Made by a program: the position numbers and the translations under genes. A DNA stretch of 10,417 nt, taken from contig VGAU01000042.1 of the NCBI GenBank assembly GCA_016870675.1, positions 1 through 10,417 of the forward strand, read 5' to 3'. The stretch is from Actinomycetota bacterium. GTDB lineage: Bacteria; Actinomycetota; Humimicrobiia; Humimicrobiales; Humimicrobiaceae. Shown piece by piece: positions 1 through 5,589 of this stretch; positions within the stretch are counted from its first letter, which is position 1; the number at the start of each line of letters is the position of its first letter. The notes below the pieces were generated by a model that was not told the DNA's origin, ran no database searches, and was given only the letters and a program-made list of their open reading frames with translations.

Positions 1-93
1 ATATACCTTACTGCTGGGAAAGAAAGGATGGGTAATACTTTAAAAAAATATAGTTGTAAAGTTTGATTAAATATCACTGGAATTATTTTATAG

Positions 94-99
94 TATAAT
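94..99 (+). promoter_or_regulatory. Candidate -10 box of the toxin-antitoxin/rfbB transcript
   Basis: A perfect TATAAT lies 29 bp before the antitoxin start codon. No good -35 hexamer sits at the usual 16-18 bp; the nearest TTGATT (63-68) is too far upstream. The call rests on the -10 match and its place ahead of the first gene of the run. The sequence before it (1-66) has a short frame ending at TGA 64-66 that may be the tail of a gene entering from outside the window, but I do not recognise it. Confidence 0.4.
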
Positions 100-128
100 C
101 AGGTAAGTCGTTTTAAGGGGGTAAAGAT

Positions 129-353
129 ATGAAGACAGTTAAAGTTCCTGAGAATGAATACTTAAAAATGAGAAAAACAATAAAGATTTTAAGCGATAGT
201 AAACTTTTAAAGAGAATAAATGAATTAATAGAAATTTTATTTCAAGAGAAATATAATATTGTCCTTACTGATTACACAGATGACTTAACAGAGTTTTCAG
301 TGAATAATATAAAGGAATGGGATGTAAAAAAGAGCAAGTGGGATAATGTATAA
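129..353 (+). CDS. Putative antitoxin of a MazF/PemK-type toxin-antitoxin module
   Basis: A 74-residue, charged, soluble protein with no membrane segment. It probably binds and neutralises the toxin encoded just downstream and may repress its own promoter. The N-terminus (MKTVKVPENEYLKMRKTI) resembles the short antitoxins that open with a beta strand and a helix and often precede PemK-like toxins. The acidic, aromatic C-terminal tail (from about residue 47, with DYTDDL and EWD) is the kind of segment that wraps the toxin. I do not see a clear AbrB/MazE or ribbon-helix-helix signature, so the role comes mainly from gene order, size and the 8-bp overlap with the toxin gene. A strong ribosome site AAGGGGGT (115-122) sits 7 bp before ATG 129. 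The -10 box at 94-99 is the likely promoter. Confidence 0.7.
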   Translation: MKTVKVPENEYLKMRKTIKILSDSKLLKRINELIEILFQEKYNIVLTDYTDDLTEFSVNNIKEWDVKKSKWDNV

Positions 354-690
354 GCAAAGAGAGATAGTATTAGTACCTTTTCCATATGCTGATTTAAGCA
401 ACACAAAGAGACGTCCGGTTTTAATAGTTTCTAGTAATGATTATAATCATCGCCATAATGATGTTATAGTAGCGGTGATTTCTTCTAACTTAGGTCATGA
501 AGATGATTATTCTATTTTATTGGAAGATAAAGATCTTGAGCTTGGAATTTTACCTGAGAGTAGCGTTATAAAAGTTCACAAACTATTTACAATAAATAAA
601 AGTAGAATTATTAAAAAATTTAGCTTAATTAGAAGAGAAAAATTTAAAGTAGTTTTTAAAGTTTTAACGAGGCTTTTTAAAATTGATTAG
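346..690 (+). CDS. MazF/PemK-family toxin (endoribonuclease)
   Basis: 114 residues, the normal size for a MazF/PemK toxin, an mRNA-cleaving endoribonuclease with an SH3-like barrel. Visible family features: the opening strand with a proline loop (REIVLVPFPYADLS, residues 5-18); the conserved basic segment KRRPVLIVS (21-29), which carries the catalytic-type arginine; the strand AVISSN (43-48), with the conserved Ser/Thr position; and the C-terminal strand and helix SSVIKVHKLFTINKS (72-86). ATG 346 lies inside the antitoxin gene, overlapping its last 8 bp, so translation is likely coupled and toxin follows antitoxin. The stop codon (688-690) is part of the ribosome-site region of rfbB. All core motifs are present, so the toxin is probably active. 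Cleavage specificity cannot be read from sequence. Confidence 0.88.
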   Translation: MYKQREIVLVPFPYADLSNTKRRPVLIVSSNDYNHRHNDVIVAVISSNLGHEDDYSILLEDKDLELGILPESSVIKVHKLFTINKSRIIKKFSLIRREKFKVVFKVLTRLFKID

Positions 691-697
691 GAATATT

Positions 698-1699
698 ATG
701 GAAGTTAGAGAAGAAAGAAGTTTTAAGACACTGCTTATAACCGGCGGGGCAGGATTTATTGGAAGTAACTTTATCCACTACTTGATTAAAAAGTATCCGG
801 AATATAAGATTATTAATCTTGATAAATTGACTTATGCAGGGAATCTGGAAAACCTGAGAGATATAGAAAATAATCCTAATTATAAATTTATAAAAGGCGA
901 CATTGCTGATAGGAAAATTGTAGATGAGATTTTTAAATCACGAAATATTGATGCAGTTGTAAATTTTGCAGCTGAATCTCATGTTGACCGGTCAATAGAA
1001 GATCCGGGCGTATTTATCCAGACCGATATCTATGGTACCTATGTCTTGCTTGAAGCGGTAAAAAAATATGATAGCAAGATATTTTTGCAGATAAGCACCG
1101 ATGAAGTTTATGGCTCAATAGAAAATGGCTCATTTAGGGAGGATGATCCGCTGAAGCCTAACAGCCCCTATTCTGCTTCCAAAGCCGGAGCAGAGATGAT
1201 TGTAAGGTCTTTTTATAAAACATATAAAACTCCGGTTATTATAACCAGGACTTCAAATAATTTTGGTCCCTATCAGTATCCTGAAAAAATAATCCCATTA
1301 TTTGTGACTAATTTAATAGATAATATAAAAGTTCCGCTATACGGAGACGGATTGAATGTAAGGGATTGGATTTATGTAGATGATAACTGTTCTGCACTTG
1401 ACTCAATCCTTCATAAGGGAAGAATTGGAGAAGTGTATAACATAGGGGCAGGTAACGAAAAACCAAATATATGGATTACTAAAAAAATAATAGAGATTCT
1501 TGGAAAATCCGAAGATATGATTGAGCTGGTTACCGACAGATTAGGGCATGACCGCCGCTATTCAGTCGATTGTTCTAAAATAAAAAATGAATTTGGCTGG
1601 GATACACAGTATGATTTTGAGGAAGCACTGAAAAAGACTGTACGCTGGTATATGGGTAATGAACACTGGTGGAGACCGCTGAAGGTAAAAAACATATAA
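698..1699 (+). CDS. rfbB: dTDP-glucose 4,6-dehydratase
   Basis: An extended short-chain dehydrogenase that converts dTDP-glucose to dTDP-4-keto-6-deoxyglucose, the branch point to dTDP-rhamnose and other deoxysugars; cytoplasmic. In the 333-residue product: NAD-binding GGAGFIG (16-22), LDKLTYAGNL (41-50), AAESHVDRSI (91-100), the catalytic Thr-Asp-Glu (134-136, in STDEVYG), YxxxK as Tyr158/Lys162, and RTSNNFGPYQYPEKIIPLF (184-202), typical of RmlB. ATG 698 is preferred over an in-frame TTG at 683 because AGGA (689-692) lies 5 bp before it and the TTG would overlap the toxin gene by 8 bp. The gene follows the toxin by only 7 bp and is probably co-transcribed with it. The partners rfbA, rfbC and rfbD are not in the window, so the final sugar is unknown. 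Confidence 0.95.
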   Translation: MEVREERSFKTLLITGGAGFIGSNFIHYLIKKYPEYKIINLDKLTYAGNLENLRDIENNPNYKFIKGDIADRKIVDEIFKSRNIDAVVNFAAESHVDRSIEDPGVFIQTDIYGTYVLLEAVKKYDSKIFLQISTDEVYGSIENGSFREDDPLKPNSPYSASKAGAEMIVRSFYKTYKTPVIITRTSNNFGPYQYPEKIIPLFVTNLIDNIKVPLYGDGLNVRDWIYVDDNCSALDSILHKGRIGEVYNIGAGNEKPNIWITKKIIEILGKSEDMIELVTDRLGHDRRYSVDCSKIKNEFGWDTQYDFEEALKKTVRWYMGNEHWWRPLKVKNI

Positions 1700-1735
1700 A
1701 CTTTTCAAATTTATCCATTTTAATTAATATATTTA

Positions 1736-2143
1736 ATAAAATTTACAAATTTTGTCTACTATAATTAGTATAATAGCCATATTATAGGTGTCAAGATAAT
1801 TAACACAAAAAATTAAAAAATGTGGCTGGGTATCTACATAGTTTTTCCTTCTTTCATAAAAATAATCCTGCTTCGTAAAAAATGTTTCAATTTTCCTTTG
1901 TAAAGCATCAGTAGCTCTTAATATCGCTGGTGTGACATTGGTTTGACTATTTGAGGCTGATATTATTTTATCAATAGTTTCTTTATCTTCACTAATTATA
2001 ATTTTAACAAGAATTGATCTGTCGTCATTCTTGGAGTGGTCGAAATTATTTCTATAACTATTTATTAATAGTGAATGGATACCTACTTCTTTTTTTAATA
2101 TTGAAATTCTTCTATTACAAAAGTTCCTTTTAAAAATGTGTTT
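1736..2143 (-). pseudogene. Remnant of an AIPR (abortive infection/phage resistance) protein
   Basis: The minus strand is open for 136 codons between stops at 2144-2146 and 1733-1735, but the only in-frame start codon is near the 3' end, so it is not a gene as it stands. Its translation carries the core of the AIPR family (Pfam PF10592): SILVKIIISEDKETIDKI, then NSQTNVTPAILRATDALQ, then KIETFF and FYERRKNY. In intact AIPR proteins this block follows the IVxGxQT motif in the C-terminal half of a much longer protein. Here everything upstream is missing, and similarity fades after YERRKNY, which suggests a frameshift or deletion there too. AIPR proteins are associated with restriction and phage-defence loci. 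The 5' edge of the similarity lies next to the tandem repeat at 2110-2183, a possible breakpoint. Family recognition is from motif memory, not a search. Confidence 0.72.
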
Positions 2144-2183
2144 CTAATTACAAAAATTCCTTTGTTTTTTGTGTTTCTATTAC
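2110..2183. repeat. Degenerate tandem repeat, 32-33 bp period
   Basis: Two long units, each TTCTA(A)TTACAAAA followed by TTCCTTT and ending in TGTGT, begin at 2110 and 2142. A third partial copy of TTCTATTAC begins at 2175. The first two units are alike over most of their length, differing in the T-rich 3' half. The period is about three helical turns, and the last copy falls inside the spacer of the promoter called at 2162-2190. This could be an operator array, or the scar of the event that cut the AIPR gene. Too few and too diverged for a CRISPR array. Confidence 0.5.
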
Positions 2184-2190
2184 TTATAAT
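2162..2190 (+). promoter_or_regulatory. Candidate promoter of the AAA ATPase gene
   Basis: TTGTTT (2162-2167) and TATAAT (2185-2190) are separated by 17 bp, a near-consensus sigma-70/sigma-A arrangement, giving a leader of about 65 bp to the TTG start at 2261. A second TATAAT (2217-2222) has only a poor -35 (TTGTTA, 19 bp away). The third copy of the local repeat lies in the spacer. Confidence 0.45.
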
Positions 2191-2260
2191 ATTGTTAGGA
2201 TGAATATTGCCATGCTTATAATTATAAATATTTTAAAGTCAATAAAAAGGAGTAAAACCA

Positions 2261-3565
2261 TTGTACAGACAAGCATTAGATAAATTAAAGGAATGGAAGA
2301 ATAGTAGCTCGAGAATGCCTCTTGTTATAAGAGGTGCGCGCCAGGTTGGTAAGACCTGGCTCATGAAAGAGTTTGGGCGAAAAACATATAAGAAGGTTGC
2401 TTATATTAATTTTGAGGGAAATAACCGAATGAAGCGATTTTTTGAGAGCGATCTTGAAATTTTGCGTATTATAAGGGGTCTCAGTTTAGAAGCGGATTGT
2501 AATATAGAGCCTGAAAATACACTTGTTATATTTGATGAGGTCCAGGAAGTGCCACGTGCCCTGACCAGCCTAAAATATTTTCAGGAGAATGCACCTCAAT
2601 ACCACATTATTGCCGCAGGTTCTCTTCTTGGAGTTGCTCTTCATCCCGAAACATCTTTTCCTGTAGGGAAAGTATCTTTTCTTGAACTGTTCCCTTTGTC
2701 ATTTGAGGAATTTATGCAAGCAATGGGGATGCAAAAATATCTTGACCTTTTGTTGGATCAGGAATGGGATATAACAACAAGCTTCAAAGACCGGTATACA
2801 GAAATATTGAAACAATATTTTTTTATAGGGGGAATGCCGGAAGTGGTGGCAGCATTTGTTCAAAGTCAGGATTATAATAAGGTTAGGGAAATACAGCTTA
2901 GGATTATTGCTGCTTATGAACAGGATTTCTCAAAACATGCTCCAAATGAGACAGTTCCCAGAATACGAATGCTTTGGAATTCTATTCCTTCTCAACTTGC
3001 AAAAGAGAACAAAAAATTTATATATGGACTTGTCCGCGATGGTGCACGTGCCAGAGATTATGAGCTTGCAGTGATGTGGCTTACTGATTGTGGACTTATT
3101 CATAAAATAAATCGTGTAACAAAACCGGGGTTGCCCTTGAGAAGTTATGAAGACACCAAAGCTTTTAAACTTTATATGCTTGATACGGGCTTACTCTCAG
3201 CTTTGTCCGGACTTGAAGCTAAAACTCTTCTTAATGAAGACAAAGTTTTTACAGAATTTAAAGGTGCTTTAACTGAACAATATGTGCTGCAGCAGTTTAA
3301 ATGTGAAAAATTACTGCCAATATTTTACTGGTCAGCTGAAGCAGGGATTTCAGAGATTGACTTTATAATCCAGACAAATAGCAGGATTATTCCTGTTGAA
3401 GTAAAGGCTTCAGAAAACCTGAGAGCAAAAAGTATTAAGATATACAGAGAGAAATACTCACCTGAGATAAGTGTTCGTCTGTCTATGTCGGATTACAGAG
3501 ATGAAGGGTGGCTTATAAATCTACCGCTATATGCGCTACCGGCACTTCCAGAAATACTATCGTAA
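2261..3565 (+). CDS. AAA_14/DUF4143-type ATPase
   Basis: 434 residues, the usual full length for this family of P-loop ATPases. Walker A GARQVGKT is at 25-32, Walker B LVIFDEVQ at 88-95 (Asp92, Glu93), and a sensor-like AAGS at 118-121. The C-terminal DUF4143 region ends in a restriction-endonuclease-like strand pattern, Asp367 (EIDFII) followed by EVK at 380-382, which resembles a PD-(D/E)xK core. The biological role is not established; such genes are common, often multi-copy, and frequently sit among toxin-antitoxin and mobile genes, as here. The start is TTG 2261, supported by AAGGAGT (2247-2253) 7 bp upstream, and the family's normal N-terminus begins there. No frame damage is seen. It stands alone, with remnants of AIPR behind it and of opposite-strand relatives ahead. 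Confidence 0.9.
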   Translation: MYRQALDKLKEWKNSSSRMPLVIRGARQVGKTWLMKEFGRKTYKKVAYINFEGNNRMKRFFESDLEILRIIRGLSLEADCNIEPENTLVIFDEVQEVPRALTSLKYFQENAPQYHIIAAGSLLGVALHPETSFPVGKVSFLELFPLSFEEFMQAMGMQKYLDLLLDQEWDITTSFKDRYTEILKQYFFIGGMPEVVAAFVQSQDYNKVREIQLRIIAAYEQDFSKHAPNETVPRIRMLWNSIPSQLAKENKKFIYGLVRDGARARDYELAVMWLTDCGLIHKINRVTKPGLPLRSYEDTKAFKLYMLDTGLLSALSGLEAKTLLNEDKVFTEFKGALTEQYVLQQFKCEKLLPIFYWSAEAGISEIDFIIQTNSRIIPVEVKASENLRAKSIKIYREKYSPEISVRLSMSDYRDEGWLINLPLYALPALPEILS

Positions 3566-3585
3566 ATATAAACCTGATAATATCC

Positions 3586-3600
3586 AGATATGAAATATCT
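3586..3600 (+). terminator. Weak hairpin plus T-rich tract after the ATPase gene
   Basis: AGATAT and ATATCT form a 6-bp stem around GAA, 21 bp past the ATPase stop codon, followed by a T-rich run from about 3606. The stem is almost all A-T, so termination would be inefficient. Kept as a low-confidence call because of its position. Confidence 0.22.
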
Positions 3601-3699
3601 TATCCTATTTTTAATTTTTAATTTTTTTGGAGTTGGAGTTGAAGTATTTTTAGTTTTATAATTTACTATAATATTGTATTTCATTTTTAGCCGGTATCT

Positions 3700-4005
3700 T
3701 TAGTTTATCATCTGGAAGATACTAACAGTATCTTTATGGATTGATAAAGATAATAATAGATTGCATACACTATTATTGAAAAGAATAAAGAAATAGTTGT
3801 TGTTATCCTTGCAGGAACTCATGAGAACTTTTACGATACACTTAAAGGATATCTCTCTTGATTTTTTCATTGATGAAAACATAGTAGTCATAAATTCTTT
3901 TAAGGTATATGTTTTACCTACCTGCCTTGCACCTTGCAGTATTAAAGGTTTTCTCCTGGCAGAGTTTTTCCAATCATATAATTTTTTTTCTATATCTCTT
4001 TTCAT
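3700..4005 (-). pseudogene. N-terminal fragment of a second AAA_14/DUF4143 ATPase
   Basis: Read on the minus strand from ATG 4005, the first 39 codons (to about 3889) match the start of the intact ATPase at 2261: KKLYDWKNSARRKPLILQGARQVGKT, including a perfect Walker A, against DKLKEWKNSSSRMPLVIRGARQVGKT. After KEFM the similarity stops. The frame continues with unrelated, hydrophobic residues to a stop at 3700, and no Walker B or DUF4143 region follows. The neighbouring frame gives DYYVFINEKIKRDIL, which resembles the next strand of the family (like VAYINFEGNNRMKRF of the intact copy), so a frameshift near 3885 followed by decay is likely. It is convergent with the intact gene and differs enough in sequence that it is not a recent duplicate. 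An in-frame TTG at 4011 is an alternative start. Confidence 0.75.
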
Positions 4006-4069
4006 AGTCAAATCATACTATAGCTTGGCGATAAAATTAATATTCCTTAGGATTTCGTGACAATTGTGA

Positions 4070-4089
4070 CATTATTCCATTGAATAATG
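4070..4089. repeat. Perfect 8-bp inverted repeat, loop CATT
   Basis: CATTATTC and GAATAATG pair perfectly around a 4-nt loop; one more A-T pair (4069/4090) extends the stem to 9 bp. An 8-bp palindrome ACAATTGT lies just before it (about 4060-4067), and a TGATATAAT extended -10-like sequence just after it (4091-4099) on the plus strand. No gene on the plus strand is served, so this may be a relic operator or promoter. Confidence 0.4.
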
Positions 4090-4119
4090 TTGATATAATC
4101 ACATATACATAACCAATAT

Positions 4120-4284
4120 CTATAGAAAGATACTGGATTGTCTTAAAATATATGAATTTAGAAGGAGTAAAAGTAACCATTTCCATAGAGGGATAAATTT
4201 AATCTTCTTTTCTTTAATTTTTAAACCATCTCTTATTACAAAGTCAACTTTACCATCGGCAGAGTCAGTGTGAAAACTGTCGGC
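4120..4284 (-). pseudogene. C-terminal fragment of a DUF4143 ATPase
   Basis: The minus-strand frame open from 4284 to the stop at 4120-4122 begins with DSFHTDSADGKVDFVIRDG, which matches the DUF4143 nuclease-like strand of the intact ATPase (FYWSAEAGISEIDFIIQTN). The aspartate of VDF is the one kept in the family's (D)...ExK core, but the expected IIPVEVK that should follow is replaced by KEKKIKFIPLWKW, so the fragment is corrupted. There is no start codon, and an in-frame stop (4285-4287) sits directly upstream, at the edge of the hairpin at 4282-4320. Because this C-terminal piece lies upstream of the N-terminal piece (4005-3700) on the same strand, the two are either from two tandem ATPase genes or from a rearranged one. 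The match is short and made by eye. Confidence 0.6.
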
Positions 4285-4320
4285 TTATATCCCCATAGCT
4301 AAAGCAAGGGGCTTTACGCC
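4282..4320 (-). mobile_element. Possible IS200/IS605-type end (hairpin relic)
   Basis: On the minus strand this reads GGCGTAAAGCCCC, then TTGCTTTAGCTAT, then GGGGATATAAGCC. CCCC pairs with GGGG, GC with GC around TTTA, and the outer GGC pairs with GCC. The pattern AAGCCCC-stem-CTTTAG-stem-GGGG is the kind of structure found at the right end of IS200/IS605 and tnpB-only elements, where it also forms the 3' part of the guide RNA. No tnpA or tnpB is present; the minus-strand neighbour on the side where tnpB should lie is hicA. The similarity of the DUF4143 fragment starts exactly at this hairpin, as expected if an element inserted into that gene and was later mostly deleted. A simple chance hairpin or old terminator of hicA is the alternative. 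Confidence 0.4.
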
Positions 4321-4341
4321 TAACATTGTAAAGTTTATTTG

Positions 4342-4584
4342 TCACTTGTTATTATACCACTTGTTAAATTCATTCAGGCTAACACCAAGATTTTTAGATA
4401 CTGCCTCAATTAGTGGTGGCGGAAATTTTCTACTGCTACCATGTTTGACATGAACAGTAAAGGGCTTACCTTCTCGAGTAAGCCCAATCCATTTGTTTTT
4501 CCGATATTTAAGAGAATTAGGGCGAGTGAAGTTTATCAAGAACTTTTGGAACTCATTTTTTCGAAGCTCCTTAAATCTGCTCAT
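4342..4584 (-). CDS. hicA: HicA-like toxin (mRNA interferase)
   Basis: 80 residues, slightly longer than the common 60-residue HicA. HicA toxins have a double-stranded RNA-binding-like fold and cleave mRNA using a histidine. The visible match is the second half: GLTREGKPFTVHVKHGSSRKFPPPLIEAV (about 34-62) has the strand-strand-helix pattern with His45/His48 and the KxxPxxxI-type turn into the last helix, and the end NEFNKWY is typical. The first helix (ELRKNEFQKFLINF) also fits. It overlaps the upstream hicB by 4 bp (ATGA), so the pair is translated together in the order hicB-hicA, a known variant of the usual hicA-hicB. Assignment depends partly on the clear HicB partner. Confidence 0.72.
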   Translation of the reverse strand: MSRFKELRKNEFQKFLINFTRPNSLKYRKNKWIGLTREGKPFTVHVKHGSSRKFPPPLIEAVSKNLGVSLNEFNKWYNNK

Positions 4585-4799
4585 TTACCAACTTCAATCG
4601 TGCATACTTTTATGTCTTCTATATCTTGAAATACTGCTTTTTCCCCATACTCTTTAATTAGCTCATTTATAGCATCATGTAGATTAGTTAACGCTCTTTC
4701 TGGCGTATCTCCAGTAGCAGTAGCTCTTACAGGGTCACTTTGAGCTATATATGTAGAATCGCCAATCTTTGTAATAGTAACCGGTAGTTTATATTTCAT
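4581..4799 (-). CDS. hicB: HicB-family antitoxin
   Basis: 72 residues, a short HicB made only of the partial RNase H-like domain. The signature is plain: a first strand VTITKIGDSTYIAQS (7-21), then DPVRATATGDTPERALTNLHDAI (22-44), in which GDTPERAL is the family's turn before the helix. It neutralises HicA by direct binding. No separate DNA-binding domain (ribbon-helix-helix or HTH) is visible at the C-terminus (DIEDIKVCTIEVGK), so autorepression is less certain. ATG 4799 has GGAG about 10 bp upstream on the minus strand. A good promoter candidate lies at 4905-4933. The gene overlaps hicA by ATGA. Confidence 0.85.
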   Translation of the reverse strand: MKYKLPVTITKIGDSTYIAQSDPVRATATGDTPERALTNLHDAINELIKEYGEKAVFQDIEDIKVCTIEVGK

Positions 4800-4904
4800 C
4801 TTTGGTAAACTCCATGCTTTATTTTCAGTAGATATAATTTATTACAAACATTATTAAAATGCTATCTTTATTAAAATTTAAATAAGAATATTCTTTCTTT
4901 TCAT

Positions 4905-4933
4905 ATATTAGCATTATTGGAAATTATGAACAA
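4905..4933 (-). promoter_or_regulatory. Candidate hicBA promoter
   Basis: On the minus strand TTGTTC (4933-4928) and TAATAT (4910-4905) are 17 bp apart, and TGC directly before the -10 makes it an extended -10 site. The transcript would have a leader of about 100 bp to the hicB start at 4799. No symmetric operator is obvious. Confidence 0.4.
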
Positions 4934-5077
4934 CAGATTACCTTAAATTAATCATATACCAAATTGCCGTGTTCTTTATAAAAATATACTTCTTTATTTT
5001 TTCTTTTAAGCTCCCGTTTATTTATGCCAAAACTTGGGTAAATTTCACCTTTATAGTTGTTACTTCAAAAGACATTC

Positions 5078-5179
5078 TTATGAATACCGGTAGTTTTCCA
5101 GCAGCAGGATTTCTATTTTCTTATATTTGTCAACCTTTTTCAAAGCATTTTCAGAAATGGATATGTTTATTCTTGCCAT
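5078..5179 (-). pseudogene. Broken ribbon-helix-helix (CopG/antitoxin-like) gene
   Basis: From ATG 5179 on the minus strand the product starts MARINISISENALKKVDKY, the classic opening of ribbon-helix-helix antitoxins and CopG-type repressors (strand RINISI, then helix A). A ribosome site AGGGG (5195-5191) sits 11 bp upstream. The second helix with its usual SRSxxI motif never appears: the frame runs through KKIEILLLENYRYS to a stop at 5078, only 33 codons. A frameshift or small deletion after codon 20 is the simplest reading. Further along the minus strand a separate open stretch (5064-4951) encodes EIYPSFGINKRELKRK and KEVYFYKEHGNLVYD, which looks coding-like but is not recognised; it could be a remnant of the partner toxin. 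Confidence 0.6.
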
Positions 5180-5240
5180 TTTTTATAGCACCCCTTTTTT
5201 TGCACTGTTTTGAACAAAATATTAAACTGTGAAGATTGAG

Positions 5241-5280
5241 AACATAAATTTTGTGTAAATTATTACACAAAATTTATGTT
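5241..5280. repeat. Perfect 18-bp inverted repeat (40-bp palindrome)
   Basis: AACATAAATTTTGTGTAA (5241-5258) and its exact complement (5263-5280) flank the loop ATTA. The symmetry stops sharply at both ends. It lies between the broken ribbon-helix-helix gene and the glycan cluster. The TTACACAAAA motif recalls ends of IS256-type elements, so it could be a minimal element or two joined ends. It could also be an AT-only bidirectional terminator, although no clear T-tract follows, or a protein-binding site. Confidence 0.7.
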
Positions 5281-5589
5281 ACGTAAAGCAATTTGTAATC
5301 AGGATTTTTGATAAAATATAGAAAAAAGTAGCCATTTCATCTTTTGTTGTTATCATAAAATTATTTATTAATTTACCAAATCAGCTGAAGAAAGTACAAA
5401 GATATCTTTAATGAAGGAAATTTTTGGAAGATGCAGATTTGGTGTTAATTATATCTCTCTGATTTAGTATAATAATAAGTTGATTCCATATGAGTTTTAA
5501 GGAAATAGGTATTAGATAGTTTAATTTTTATAAATTGTAATTATAATAAATAAGAGTAAGGAAACTTTAAAAATATTAATGATTTAAAA
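5281..5589. other. AT-rich spacer before the glycan cluster
   Basis: No gene is supported here. A short plus-strand frame (about 5330-5407) reads NLPNQLKKVQRYL before a stop, and after two stops the same frame continues KFLEDADLVLIISL to a stop near 5461; this might be a decayed gene but is not recognised. TATAAT at 5468-5473 is the best -10 candidate for the downstream cluster, without a good -35. The nearest purine-rich ribosome-like site (AAGGAAA, about 5558-5564) is too far from ATG 5590 to serve it. Confidence 0.35.

Noticed and set aside
1..66. Tail of an upstream gene entering the window
   Set aside because: All three plus frames stop within 66 bp and none gives a recognisable C-terminus, so no frame can be preferred.
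2110..2183. CRISPR-like array
   Set aside because: Only two full, diverged units with no unique spacers between identical repeats, and no cas genes nearby.
3493..3684. 63-codon minus-strand open frame after the ATPase
   Set aside because: Overlaps the ATPase 3' end, low-complexity product, no ribosome site or family signature.
3797..4060. 87-codon plus-strand open frame
   Set aside because: It is the antisense of the DUF4143 ATPase N-terminal fragment (Walker A region) and has no protein family of its own.
4152..4196. 14-codon plus-strand frame with an AGAAGGAG-like site and a TGATATAAT upstream at 4091
   Set aside because: The ribosome-like sequence lies inside the tiny frame and the region is antisense to the DUF4143 C-terminal fragment, so it is probably coincidental.
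4969..5232. 87-codon plus-strand open frame rich in Phe and Leu
   Set aside because: Its hydrophobic product is the antisense of the broken ribbon-helix-helix gene and the adjoining coding-like stretch; no ribosome site precedes it.
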